Shown here piece after piece: positions 45,529 to 55,426 of a DNA stretch of 64,000 nt. Each line of letters opens with the position of its first letter. The first letter of the stretch is position 1. The notes under the pieces were generated by a model, which was not told the origin of the DNA, made no database searches, and saw only the letters and a list, made by a program, of their open reading frames with translations. A program made the position numbers and the translations under genes. This DNA is from Paraburkholderia rhizosphaerae (GTDB lineage: Bacteria > Pseudomonadota > Gammaproteobacteria > Burkholderiales > Burkholderiaceae). The DNA lies in the NCBI RefSeq assembly GCF_004366595.1, contig NZ_SORE01000022.1, positions 62,001-126,000 on the forward strand, in the 5' to 3' direction.

Positions 45529-46281
45529 ACTTTGGCGACGCTTGGCTGCAGCCGGCCGCTTTTTGCGTCGCGACAGCATGTTCATTCCCTCGACGAATGC
45601 GGAGAACCCCATCGCCGCGTAGATGTAGCCCTTCGGCACATGCGAGCCGAAGCCTTCGGCGATCAGCGCCATGCCGATCACGAGCAGGAATGCGAGCGCG
45701 AGCATCACAATGGTCGGGTTACGTTCGATAAAGCGCGACAGCGGTCCGGCGGCGAACAGCATTGCGGTGACCGCGACGATCACCGCGATAAACATGATCG
45801 GCACGTGCTGCGTCATGCCGACCGCGGTGATGATGCTGTCGACCGAAAACACGAGGTCGAGCACCAGGATCTGGCTGATCGCGGCCCATGCGGTCAGTGA
45901 GCCGGCGGCGCTCACGATGTGCTCAGCGTCGCTGTCGTGCGCGACGTTGTGGTGCATTTCGCGCGTCGCTTTCCAGACAAGGAAGAGACCACCGGAAATC
46001 AGGATCACGTCGCGCCACGAAAACATGTGTCCGAACAGCTCGAACGCGGGCTCGGTCAGGCGCGCGATCCATGCGACGGTTGCAAGCAGTCCGAGCCGCA
46101 GCCCGAGCGCGAGCAGAATGCCGATGCGCCGCGTGCGGTCGCGCTGCGCTTCAGGCAGCTTGTTGCTGAGGATCGAGATAAAGATCAGGTTGTCGATGCC
46201 GAGCACGACCTCCATCACGACAAGGGTGACGAGGGCCGCCCAGACAGCGGGGTCGGCGGCGAGCGCGAGCAGGTGGTCCAT
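45511..46281 (-). CDS. TerC-family integral membrane protein
   Basis: The 256-residue protein has about seven membrane segments. It shows the TerC signatures EVVLGIDNLIFISILSNKLP and LDLVFSVDSIITAVGMT, with acidic residues inside the helices. TerC relatives are now linked to manganese efflux or metal loading of exported proteins; only some act in tellurite resistance. No tellurite operon surrounds it. It is divergent from an NhaR-type regulator with an operator-like dyad between, so co-regulation is likely. Confidence 0.93.
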   Translation of the reverse strand: MDHLLALAADPAVWAALVTLVVMEVVLGIDNLIFISILSNKLPEAQRDRTRRIGILLALGLRLGLLATVAWIARLTEPAFELFGHMFSWRDVILISGGLFLVWKATREMHHNVAHDSDAEHIVSAAGSLTAWAAISQILVLDLVFSVDSIITAVGMTQHVPIMFIAVIVAVTAMLFAAGPLSRFIERNPTIVMLALAFLLVIGMALIAEGFGSHVPKGYIYAAMGFSAFVEGMNMLSRRKKRPAAAKRRQSAEFSK

Positions 46282-46381
46282 GGCAGTTCGCAGTCGAAAG
46301 AAAGAGTGAGTCGGGTAATGCGCCAGGTGCGATCATCGGCCTCGTTGCGCTTCGGAGAAATCAGAGATAATCGCAGTTCGA

Positions 46382-46399
46382 CATCGGTTTTTTCGAAGC
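46382..46399. promoter_or_regulatory. TTCG-type dyad between terC and the NhaR-type regulator
   Basis: Read on the minus strand this is CTTCGAAAAAACCGATG, identical over 15 bases to the TerB-side palindrome and containing T-N11-A. Its centre is about 108 bases from the terC start and 20 bases from the regulator start. That placement fits activation of terC and autorepression. Confidence 0.55.
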
Positions 46400-46408
46400 G
46401 AGGTCTGT

Positions 46409-47290
46409 ATGCTGAACTTCCGCCATCTGTATTACTTCTGGATTGTTGTGAAGGAGGGCGGGTTTGCCCGTGCTGCGGAGCGCCTCGATATGGCGGTGCA
46501 GACGATCAGCGCGCAGGTTCGCGATCTGGAGAAGTCGATGGGCCGCCAGTTGTTGAAGCCCGCTGGCCGTGGCGTGACGATGACCGAAGCGGGGCAGGCC
46601 GCATTCGCACGGGCCGAGGAGATTTTTCATCTCGGTGCGACGCTCGTCGAAGAAGTGCGCGAGGCGGCCAGCGAACCGGCTGCGCGGCTCGCGGTGGGAC
46701 TGTCGGATGGGATCTCGAAGCTTGCCGCGCACGCGCTGCTCGCGCCGGTGCTCGAAACGCCCGCGCTGCGGCTGTTGTGCCATGAGGGCGAACATGGCGA
46801 ACTGCTCGCGGAGCTTGCGCAGCATCGGCTCGACCTTGTGCTTGCGTGTCAGCCGGCGCCGCATAACAGCGACTTGCGCGTGTTCAGCGAGCGTCTGGTT
46901 GAATCGCCGGTCGACTGGTATGGGCCGGCCGCGCTGGTGCGCAAGAACGTCAAGGACAGTTTTCCGGCGTGCCTGGCGGAACTGCCCGTGCTGTTGCCGA
47001 CCGGGCACGCCGCGCTGCGCGCGCGACTGGACCGGTGGTTCGAGGCTGAGGGTATCCGTCCGAAGATTGTCGGCGAGTTCGAAGACAGTGCGCTGCTGGC
47101 TGTGTTCGCGGCGCGCGGGCTGGGTGTGTTTCCGCTTGCGGAGCTCGGCGCGGAGGACTTGTCGTTGATGCGCGGGCTGCGCTGGCTTGGCCGCGCGGAC
47201 GGTGTCGCGGAGGAAATTCATGCGATACGGTCGCGGCGCGGCCAGCATCATCCGCTCGCATTGCAGGTGCTGGCCGCACCGCGTGCTTGA
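46409..47290 (+). CDS. LysR-family regulator, NhaR type
   Basis: The 293-residue protein begins NFRHLYYFWIVVKEGGFARA and AERLDMAVQTISAQVRDLEK, which is diagnostic of NhaR-type LysR proteins. The effector domain extends to about residue 285. E. coli NhaR responds to sodium and controls nhaA and osmC. Here no antiporter is adjacent; terC is divergent, and BON, GNAT and TerB-like genes are near. A dyad immediately upstream suggests autoregulation. Confidence 0.93.
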   Translation: MLNFRHLYYFWIVVKEGGFARAAERLDMAVQTISAQVRDLEKSMGRQLLKPAGRGVTMTEAGQAAFARAEEIFHLGATLVEEVREAASEPAARLAVGLSDGISKLAAHALLAPVLETPALRLLCHEGEHGELLAELAQHRLDLVLACQPAPHNSDLRVFSERLVESPVDWYGPAALVRKNVKDSFPACLAELPVLLPTGHAALRARLDRWFEAEGIRPKIVGEFEDSALLAVFAARGLGVFPLAELGAEDLSLMRGLRWLGRADGVAEEIHAIRSRRGQHHPLALQVLAAPRA

Positions 47291-47374
47291 CGCGGCGTGC
47301 GGTCGGGTTGTGCGGGTGCCGTGCGGGTGCCGTGCGGCGGTGCGTTTCGGTGCGGTAACCTGGCGCTCGGCGCG

Positions 47375-47779
47375 TTACATCGCGATTGCCGTGCGGTGCG
47401 GACGCCACGCGTCCAGCATCGCGGCCAGCAGCGCGATTTCGCCGTCGGCGAGATAGTCGTCGGCGACGGCGACCGCAAGACAAATGCGCAGTACTTTGCG
47501 GCGTAGCGTGGGCTCGTCGATATCGGCCATCAGTGTGGTCAGCAGATCGCCGTCGGGGTCGCCTGCCGGCTCGGCCCACGATGCCGGCCCTAACATCCGG
47601 TCTTCGCAGAACGTCTGTACGATGCCGTGAAATTCGCCGGGCGCGAGCCCGAGTTCGCGCGATACGTTGAGCCGGTCGAGCGCGCGGTCTTCCGAACTGC
47701 AGACGTGACCGTCCGCGGTCAACGCGAGCGCGACGATGCGGGCGGCGGCTTCGGGGCTGTTACGGGGATAGGTGCGCAT
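47375..47779 (-). CDS. TerB-like protein
   Basis: The 134-residue, mostly helical acidic protein has RIVALALTADGHVCSSEDRA near residue 15 and AVAVADDYLADGEIALLAAM near 105. These two helix pairs with A-D-G/D-E resemble the TerB/DjlA helical domain, whose acidic residues may bind metal. ATG 47779 is used; the frame is open further but not conserved-looking. The best copy of the TTCG/CGAA dyad lies about 105 bases upstream. Confidence 0.75.
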   Translation of the reverse strand: MRTYPRNSPEAAARIVALALTADGHVCSSEDRALDRLNVSRELGLAPGEFHGIVQTFCEDRMLGPASWAEPAGDPDGDLLTTLMADIDEPTLRRKVLRICLAVAVADDYLADGEIALLAAMLDAWRPHRTAIAM

Positions 47780-47872
47780 GGCTCGATTCCTTTCGCGGAG
47801 CGGGTCCGCAGTGATGGAGCGCCTAGTTTCGGCGACGCGCGCGATCGGATAAATCTGCAAAGGCGGAAGCGG

Positions 47873-47893
47873 CACTTCGAAAAAACCGAAGTG
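47873..47893. promoter_or_regulatory. TTCG/CGAA palindrome upstream of the TerB-like gene
   Basis: The core CTTCGAAAAAACCGAAG, extended by AC/GT and C/G, makes a perfect 7-base inverted repeat around a 7-base spacer, with T-N11-A inside. The following GGATGGG also matches the 43644 copy, making 24 of 27 bases identical between the two loci. Confidence 0.65.
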
Positions 47894-48039
47894 GGATGGG
47901 CGAGGGTTTTGCGTGAATCCGGGCCTGCGGGTGATAGCCCGGTGACAGGTAATTCGAGTAATCTTTTAACGTGGTGTGCACGCGAGTGGGACTGCATCCC
48001 AGTGCGCACACATTCTTTTGAAGCAGCAGCGAAAATACG

Positions 48040-48261
48040 ATGCCAGCTACTCCTGAACAGCCGAAGACGCGAAAAAAACCGTCGAGTGCGACGTTGTACG
48101 CGCTGACCTGGCTTGTCGGCCTCGCGACGCTCGCGTTGGGCGCCGGCTGGATGTACTGGTTTGTGGTCGTCGAGCGCAATGAGTTGCCCTGGGGCGCATT
48201 GCTGCTCATTCCCTGCGTCGCGGTGATTGCGGCGGTGACGTTTCGGAATCACTTCAGCTAA
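48040..48261 (+). CDS. Small two-segment membrane protein
   Basis: The 73-residue protein has a basic N-terminus (EQPKTRKKPS) and two hydrophobic helices (about 18-40 and 49-66) separated by a short loop (VERNELPW). I do not recognise the family. It lies between the TerB-like gene, divergently, and the groESL promoter. Codon usage is consistent with a real gene. Confidence 0.65.
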   Translation: MPATPEQPKTRKKPSSATLYALTWLVGLATLALGAGWMYWFVVVERNELPWGALLLIPCVAVIAAVTFRNHFS

Positions 48262-48495
48262 CGCGGGCGGTTATCCGATCTTGGCGAGCACGGTCGCCGG
48301 ACGACCGTGCGGATCGCGCTTCCGTAGTTGGATAAGGGTTATCCCTGATGCGGAAGATTTGCGCTTCCCAATTGTTCTGAAAAGCATCCTAAAGCTTGTT
48401 TCGGGCCTCGGAGCCGCATGCACGCGCTCGCCGTCACGCAAATTTCAAAGTTGAGTGAGCGTCACAACCGGCCCCACCAGGCGTGATCTCGCTTC

Positions 48496-48524
48496 TTGAA
48501 TTTGTCACTCCCCCTCCATATAAT
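48496..48524 (+). promoter_or_regulatory. groESL promoter (sigma-70, possible sigma-32 overlap)
   Basis: TTGAAT (48496-48501) and TATAAT (48519-48524) are separated by 17 bases, a near-consensus sigma-70 promoter. CTTGAA at 48495 with CCCCTCCATA at 48511 also resembles a heat-shock sigma-32 promoter. Transcription should begin inside the CIRCE element just downstream. Confidence 0.8.
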
Positions 48525-48550
48525 TAGCACTCGTCGCACCCGAGTGCTAA
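48524..48550. promoter_or_regulatory. CIRCE operator (HrcA binding site)
   Basis: TTAGCACTC and GAGTGCTAA are separated by exactly 9 bases, a perfect match to the CIRCE consensus. It overlaps the expected transcription start, so HrcA binding would block initiation. Confidence 0.97.
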
Positions 48551-48623
48551 CAATTTCTCCGGCCGGGCTCTCCGGCCGGGTTGTCCTCAGCGTCCTTCAG
48601 TCTCAACCAAGAGAGGAGTATGT

Positions 48624-48914
48624 ATGAACCTTCGTCCTTTGCACGATCGCGTGATCGTCAAGCGTCTTGACCAGGAAACCAAGACCGCTTCGGGTATCGT
48701 GATCCCCGACGCCGCAGCGGAAAAGCCGGATCAAGGCGAAATCCTCGCAGTCGGCCCGGGCAAGCGTGACGACAAGGGCAGCCTGATCGCGCTCGACGTG
48801 AAGATCGGTGACCGCGTCCTGTTCGGCAAGTACGCTGGCCAGACGGTCAAAGTCGACGGTCAGGAACTGCTGGTGATGCGCGAAGAAGACATCATGGCTG
48901 TGGTGAACAAGTAA
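48624..48914 (+). CDS. groES: Co-chaperonin GroES
   Basis: GroES is the heptameric lid of the GroEL folding chamber. The 96-residue protein has the standard NLRPLHDRVIVKRLDQE start, a mobile loop (TASGIVIPDAAAEKPDQG, about 19-36) and the EEDIMAVV end. A strong AGAGAGGAG ribosome binding site precedes it. It is co-transcribed with groL, 46 bases downstream, from the CIRCE-controlled promoter. Confidence 0.99.
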   Translation: MNLRPLHDRVIVKRLDQETKTASGIVIPDAAAEKPDQGEILAVGPGKRDDKGSLIALDVKIGDRVLFGKYAGQTVKVDGQELLVMREEDIMAVVNK

Positions 48915-48960
48915 GTCGCTCACGTCCCAGTTCATTCAAAAGCATTCAAGGAGTTAGAAG

Positions 48961-50601
<1,641 letters not shown>

Positions 50602-50660
50602 TTCGGCGTCAAGCCGGAAAGCATGTGGCAGGCGCGCTGTGAGGCGCGCTTGTCAAGAAA

Positions 50661-50697
50661 AAACCCGCAGCGTGAAGTTCACGCTGCGGGTTTTTTT
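50661..50697 (+). terminator. Rho-independent terminator after groL
   Basis: AAACCCGCAGCGTGAA pairs perfectly with TTCACGCTGCGGGTTT, followed by a run of Ts. It lies 60 bases after the groL stop. The mirrored A run also gives it minus-strand capacity, downstream of the convergent thiD gene. Confidence 0.95.
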
Positions 50698-50801
50698 ATG
50701 TGCGCGTTTTTGTGTCGTCGGATAGTCGGGTTAAGTCGCGAGTCTGCAGCGTCTCGGGCGTCGCGCGAAACAAACGCCCATTGCGCCAGCGGCCCGCCAA
50801 A

Positions 50802-51665
50802 CTAATGCCGCGCTTCGCCCGGCGGCGCATCACTTTTGCTTGCCGCCGCAGCCGTTTCTTCCTCACTCTCCCGCGCCCAAAAAAACCGGTCCGGCAAATA
50901 CGCACCCATTCCCGGCCTGAAAGCGTTCTGCATCGCCTGGAACAGATACTCCTGCGCCTCGCGCGTCGCTTCCGCCGGATCTTGCCCATTCGCGAGCAAT
51001 GCCGCGATCGCCGCGCCGAGCGTATCGGTCATGCCCGTGATGCGTTGTGCGCCGCGGTCCCACGTATCCTGGCGCAACTGGCCGTCCTCGCAGAACAGCG
51101 TGTTCACCAGCCGGTGTGTGCCCGTTTCCATCGACAGAATGTACTCGCAGCCTTGCGACAGCAGATGCGACACCGCCGCGTCGAGCGTCGGCGCTTCGGC
51201 GTCGCCGTCCGGTTGCGCGAGCGCGAGCAACGCGGAGTGATCGGCGACCAGCAGCGTCGTTTGCGGCGCGAGCAGATCAGCCATCGCTTCGCGCAATTCG
51301 TCGGCGGCGAGCACGTGTTCGTCGTCGAGCGTGAAGTCAGGTGCGAGGATCAGCGGGATATCGTCATAGTCGGCGACCACTTCCGCGATTGCGCTGACCA
51401 CCTCGGCGCGCGTTGCCGCGCCGACCTTGAAAGCGGCGATCGGCATGTCTTCGAGCAGCATGCGGGCCTGGGTTGCGACGATTTCCGGGTCCAGCGCCGT
51501 GACTTCGTCGCAACTCGCGGAGTCACGCACGGTGTAACCGGTCAGAACGGTGACACCGTGGCAGCCCATACTGGCCAGCGTCATCAGGTCGGCTTGCAGG
51601 CCGGAGCCGCCCGTCGGGTCGGACAGGCCGAAGGTGAGGACGATCGGAGGGGTGTCGCTGGGCAT
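50802..51665 (-). CDS. thiD: Hydroxymethylpyrimidine/phosphomethylpyrimidine kinase
   Basis: ThiD phosphorylates hydroxymethylpyrimidine to its mono- and diphosphate in thiamine synthesis. The 287-residue protein starts IVLTFGLSDPTGGSGLQADL, the family's N-terminal substrate loop, and has GTHRLVNTLF and GMTDTLGAAIAA toward the C-terminus. The usual catalytic G-T-G-C of the anion hole appears here as G-M-T-D-T-L-G, where many enzymes have a cysteine, a small deviation. ATG 51665 is the start. No TPP riboswitch was seen upstream. Confidence 0.9.
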   Translation of the reverse strand: MPSDTPPIVLTFGLSDPTGGSGLQADLMTLASMGCHGVTVLTGYTVRDSASCDEVTALDPEIVATQARMLLEDMPIAAFKVGAATRAEVVSAIAEVVADYDDIPLILAPDFTLDDEHVLAADELREAMADLLAPQTTLLVADHSALLALAQPDGDAEAPTLDAAVSHLLSQGCEYILSMETGTHRLVNTLFCEDGQLRQDTWDRGAQRITGMTDTLGAAIAALLANGQDPAEATREAQEYLFQAMQNAFRPGMGAYLPDRFFWARESEEETAAAASKSDAPPGEARH

Positions 51666-51696
51666 GAAAAAGTGACTGGTAAAAATTGATGCAACG

Positions 51697-51740
51697 GGTG
51701 GACGCAATTGACGGACCAACGGGCGGACCCAACTGACGGA
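51697..51740. repeat. Imperfect 25-base direct repeat upstream of thiD
   Basis: GGACGCAATTGACGGA (51700-51715) recurs as GGACCCAACTGACGGA (51725-51740), with matching flanks. It lies 35-75 bases before the thiD start, in the region between thiD and rubA (51666-52019), where no other feature was found. Confidence 0.65.
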
Positions 51741-52019
51741 AGCCATTCGGCAAGCCCGCTCTTCAAGCCCTTCGAGCGCCCATTCGGAGCAGGCCGGGAC
51801 ACGGTTCGATTCGCACGATGCGCGGTGTCTCCGGCGCGGCCGACTCAATTATGCGGCTTTATCCTGCGATGAGGCGGTTTTTCGCACCGCGGCACGTGCG
51901 TGCGACCGCATTACAGGTTGCTGCAGCGCATAATCGCGAATGCCTTTCGCTAGGCATGGGGGCGGCAACACGGTACCATCATGGCTCCCGATTTAACGGA
52001 CTTTTCGACGCGCAAAAGA

Positions 52020-52190
52020 ATGGAATATAGAAGCTGGATGTGCCTGATCTGCGGCTGGATTTACGACGAAGAAGCCGGCTTGCCGGATGAAGGGATCGCG
52101 CCGGGCACGCGCTGGGAGGATGTCCCGATCAACTGGACCTGTCCCGAGTGCGGGGCCCGGAAGGAAGACTTCGAAATGGTCGAGATCTGA
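52020..52190 (+). CDS. rubA: Rubredoxin
   Basis: This 56-residue electron carrier binds one iron through C8, C11, C41 and C44 (MCLICGWIYDE and WTCPECGARKEDF). Length and motif are canonical. The frame extends upstream, but MEYRSWMCLICG is the conserved start. In Burkholderia-type genomes this rubredoxin precedes type IV pilus chemotaxis genes, which are not found here. Confidence 0.97.
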   Translation: MEYRSWMCLICGWIYDEEAGLPDEGIAPGTRWEDVPINWTCPECGARKEDFEMVEI

Positions 52191-52643
52191 CCGGTACGCG
52201 GTTTTTTTCCGCGGCGTGGCCGCGCGTTGTTATCCGTGCGTTGTCATCCGTGCATTGTTATCCGTTGCCACCGATTGTGACCCATCGTCACGGGCGTGCC
52301 GGAGGTACATGGCGGTTTGTGCCGGAAGCGAGCGAGTCCGGGGTGACGCGGAAGCGGGGTGAGCAATGGCGCAAATGCTGGGCCTGCCAGCGCGCGAAGC
52401 ATGCATCGCGTGCCGAAGCAGTTGCTACGCGCAGTTTTGTCGACGCATCGGTCAACCTGAGCGTTACCGACGTATGCAGCCAGATGCGACCGACAGGTTG
52501 ACGTACATCGCGTGAGGGTCCGACGGGCATCGTTGCGGGTCCCGTGCCGGATCCTTATTGCAGATCCCGCGAGTCCCGCGCGGTCTTGCCGCCGCGCCAG
52601 TTTCAGCGTCGGTTGGTCGGTCCGCGTTCCAGCTAACGTGCCC
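52191..52643. other. Gap between rubredoxin and the FimL-like gene
   Basis: About 450 bases without a supported gene. It begins with a 14-base tandem repeat array (52226-52267) and a TGTGAC/GTCACG stem near 52276. Frames here are short, and I saw no remnant of pilG, pilH, pilI or pilJ. Confidence 0.5.
52226..52267. repeat. 14-base tandem repeat x 3
   Basis: GTTGTTATCCGTGC, GTTGTCATCCGTGC and ATTGTTATCCGTTGC are consecutive near-identical units, 35 bases after the rubredoxin stop. Confidence 0.85.
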
Positions 52644-54242
52644 ATGACGACACCTTCATCCGCTTCCGGCAGCACCCTCGAAGCGTTGCCCAATCCGCGT
52701 GGCGGCGCCGTGCGCGCGGCCGAAAGCGCGCTGGCCGACGCCATTTCCGCGCACGAACAGCACCGCGACGCGGCGCTGTTCGTGTTGCACACCGCGCATG
52801 CGCTTCGCGAAGCGGGCTGGCTCGCGGCGCATCGTTTTGCCGACGCATTGGTGCTGGCATCACCGCTCGCGTTCGATGCTACGCATGCCACGCATGCCAG
52901 CGACGCCACCGGTTCCGTTCATCCCGTGCACTCAGCCAGCGCCCCTGCGGCCGAGAGCCCGGTTCGCACCGAATTCGGCGCCGCGCTGCACGCATTCGCG
53001 GCGGCGCTTGGCCGGCGAAACCTGCACGAACTGTCGTGCTCGCCGTCCCTTTATGTGCACTATCGCGCGTTGTCGACGCTGATCGCGCAGCACACGCCGG
53101 GCTTTACCGTTGCATTCGAAGATGTCGCGCTCGCTGGCCGGCCGGTTCCGCCCGCGATGCTGCACACGCAGTCCGCACAACGGCTCGCTCATATCCGGGC
53201 GCGCTACGAGCAGGCATTGTTGCCGGTCTTGCGCGCGCAAACCGGCGATGGCGTGATGTCGGCGGCGACGCTGGTCGTGAAGGCCGCGCTGGATGAACTC
53301 GAGGCCTGTATCGGCGAACTCACCGGTCCCGATCCGTACGATTTTTGGCGGCTGGCAGGCGGTTGCGCCCGCGCGCTGCGCGTGAGCGGTCACTTATCCG
53401 GGGATGCCGACACGCGGCGTTTCTTCGCACGGTGCAACCTCGCGCTGGCCGATCAGGCGCGCGGCATCGCATTCGCGCCGCGCTCGCTGGTGCGCACGAC
53501 GCTCGCGCTGTTGTGGCGCGACTACGCGCTGTTCGGCGCCGCGGCCGAAGATACCGACCACGTCGAACTACTGCGCGACTACGGGCTGACGGTCGTCTGG
53601 CACGTGGCGGGCACAAGTGCATCGGAGGCGCTGTGGGAAGCGCAGGCAGCGGGCGCCGGTCATGCCCATCCGCCGGGCACTGCGGAAAGTCTTCGAACGT
53701 CCAGCTTTACCGATACGGCGGCAACCCCGTCCGATGCGCTCCAGGCCCGACCTTCAACCACTCATTTACCTACTCATTTGCCAACTCAATCGGCAGCGAC
53801 CCGCGAACTCGGCGCAGTGACCGTCAACGCGAACGCGTACGAAGATTTTCTTCAGACCGCGGATGCATCGATCGCCGCCCTGTCGGAACACGCTCGTGCT
53901 GCCGATAACCCTCAAAGGGCCGACCCGAGTGCAGCGTTGCAAGCGGGTGATGCCGCGTACCGGCTCGGTGCGTCCGCGTCGGCGCTCGGGCTCGGCCATG
54001 TCGCGCTGCTGTCGGATGCGCTGGGACTTGCGTGGCGGCGTCGCGCGCACGCCGCAGCGGCGAAGCCCGACGGCCGCACGCTGGTTCGTATCGATGCGCC
54101 CGACGCGGCCGCGCTCGAACACGCGGCGCTTGCGCTTCGCGCGATGCTGCACCAGATTGCGGCAGGTATTGCGCCGCCGCAATCGGGTGGTGCGCTTGCG
54201 GCGTTGACGCGTGCGATCGAACTGGGCGGCGCGGCTTCGTGA
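52644..54242 (+). CDS. FimL/ChpA-N-terminus-like scaffold protein with degenerate Hpt module
   Basis: This 532-residue soluble protein is Ala-rich and mostly helical. Residues about 395-470 resemble a histidine phosphotransfer module: AAYRLGASASALGLGHVALL aligns with the usual A-H-x-L-K-G-x-A-x-x-L-G, but the phosphorylated histidine is Y439. That is the hallmark of FimL, the Pseudomonas twitching-motility protein related to the ChpA N-terminus. An unstructured linker lies near 345-385. ATG 52644 follows a poor ribosome binding site, and the frame is open upstream. The position between rubA and algH matches where chpA/pilL-type genes sit in relatives. The call is by motif and context. Confidence 0.6.
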   Translation: MTTPSSASGSTLEALPNPRGGAVRAAESALADAISAHEQHRDAALFVLHTAHALREAGWLAAHRFADALVLASPLAFDATHATHASDATGSVHPVHSASAPAAESPVRTEFGAALHAFAAALGRRNLHELSCSPSLYVHYRALSTLIAQHTPGFTVAFEDVALAGRPVPPAMLHTQSAQRLAHIRARYEQALLPVLRAQTGDGVMSAATLVVKAALDELEACIGELTGPDPYDFWRLAGGCARALRVSGHLSGDADTRRFFARCNLALADQARGIAFAPRSLVRTTLALLWRDYALFGAAAEDTDHVELLRDYGLTVVWHVAGTSASEALWEAQAAGAGHAHPPGTAESLRTSSFTDTAATPSDALQARPSTTHLPTHLPTQSAATRELGAVTVNANAYEDFLQTADASIAALSEHARAADNPQRADPSAALQAGDAAYRLGASASALGLGHVALLSDALGLAWRRRAHAAAAKPDGRTLVRIDAPDAAALEHAALALRAMLHQIAAGIAPPQSGGALAALTRAIELGGAAS

Positions 54243-54419
54243 AGTACCGCGCACATCGCGCGCAACACGACGCAGTTGCGCCGTCGGCCAGCCGTAAGTG
54301 CGTGTTAGAGTGCACTTATGGTCCGCCGTCCGTGGAGCGCGGAAGTCGTGCAGCGTTGCGCATCACGCGCGGTGCATATGCGGTCTGCACTTCCACTCGT
54401 CTTTGCTAGAATTTGACCT

Positions 54420-54998
54420 ATGTCCAAGAGTTCCGACCGCATCAATCTGACCAACCAGTTCCTGATCGCCATGCCCAACATGGCGGATCCGACTTTTTCA
54501 GGGACGGTGGTCTACCTTTGCGATCATAGCGAGCGGGGCGCACTCGGTCTCGTGATCAACCGGCCGACCGATATCGATCTGGAAGCGCTGTTCAATCGCA
54601 TTGATCTGAAGCTCGAAATCGAACCCCTTCTGCATGTTCCCGTGTATTTCGGCGGCCCGGTGCAAACCGAGCGCGGCTTCGTGCTGCATGACGCGGGGCA
54701 GGGCAGTTCGTACACATCGTCAATGCAGGTGCCAGGCGGCCTTGAAATGACCACGTCGAAGGACGTGCTCGAAGCGGTCGCGAATGGCAAGGGTCCCGAC
54801 CGCTTTCTGCTCACTCTGGGCCATGCGGGCTGGGGCGCGGGCCAACTCGAGGAAGAAATCTCGAAGAACGGCTGGCTCACCGTCGAGGCCGACCCGAAAA
54901 TCGTCTTCGATGTGCCGGCCGAAGACCGCTTCGAAGCGGCGCTTGCGCTGCTTGGCGTGTCGCTGTCGATGCTTTCCGGCGAAGCAGGTCACGCATGA
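54420..54998 (+). CDS. algH: YqgE/AlgH family protein
   Basis: The 192-residue protein begins NLTNQFLIAMPNMADPTFSG with TVVYLCDHSERGALGLVINR following, the standard AlgH/YqgE (DUF179) N-terminus. The family's biochemical function is not settled; AlgH affects alginate regulation in Pseudomonas. GSGW-like end motifs are replaced by TLGHAGWGAGQLEEEI, which is typical. Its stop overlaps ruvX by 4 bases (ATGA), starting a tightly packed operon. Confidence 0.95.
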   Translation: MSKSSDRINLTNQFLIAMPNMADPTFSGTVVYLCDHSERGALGLVINRPTDIDLEALFNRIDLKLEIEPLLHVPVYFGGPVQTERGFVLHDAGQGSSYTSSMQVPGGLEMTTSKDVLEAVANGKGPDRFLLTLGHAGWGAGQLEEEISKNGWLTVEADPKIVFDVPAEDRFEAALALLGVSLSMLSGEAGHA

Positions 54999-55426
54999 GC
55001 GGTGCGCCCGAACGTGAAGCGACGCTGCTTGCGTTCGATTATGGTGAGAAACGCATCGGCGTCGCGGTCGGCAATTCCCTGACGAAAAGCGCGCGGCCGC
55101 TGATGGTCGTGCCGAACCGCAACCGCGACTTTCGCTTTGCCGAAGTCGGCAAACTGATCGGCGAATGGAAGCCGGATGCGCTGGTGATCGGCCTGCCGAT
55201 GCATCCGGACGGCACCCCGCACGCGATGACGCAGCAGGCGAAGCGCTTCGGCAATCAGTTGAACGGCCGGTTTAATTTGCCGGTCACCTGGGTCGACGAG
55301 CGCTACTCGTCGGTCGAAGCCGAAGCGGGCGTGCGCCGCGGTACCGCGCGGGCGGAACTGCTCGATGCCGAAGCCGCTTGCATCATCCTCCAGCAGTACT
55401 TCGAAGAATCCGAATTGCACAGATGA
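54995..55426 (+). CDS. ruvX: Putative pre-16S rRNA nuclease / Holliday junction resolvase-like YqgF
   Basis: The 143-residue RNase-H-fold protein contains LLAFDYGEKRIGVAVGN (first catalytic Asp), VIGLPMHPDGTPHAMT and WVDERYSSVEAEA. YqgF processes the 5' end of 16S rRNA and was earlier proposed as a Holliday junction resolvase. It overlaps algH and pyrR by 4 bases each. Confidence 0.96.
   Translation: MSGAPEREATLLAFDYGEKRIGVAVGNSLTKSARPLMVVPNRNRDFRFAEVGKLIGEWKPDALVIGLPMHPDGTPHAMTQQAKRFGNQLNGRFNLPVTWVDERYSSVEAEAGVRRGTARAELLDAEAACIILQQYFEESELHR

Noticed and set aside
45511..47779. Tellurite resistance operon, suggested by TerC and TerB-like genes
   Set aside because: There is no TerA, TerD/E or TerZ, and the genes are in separate transcription units. 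TerC relatives mostly have metal-related roles.
51666..52019. Possible TPP riboswitch upstream of thiD
   Set aside because: No CUGAGA or other conserved thi-box elements were found; only an imperfect 25-base direct repeat is present.
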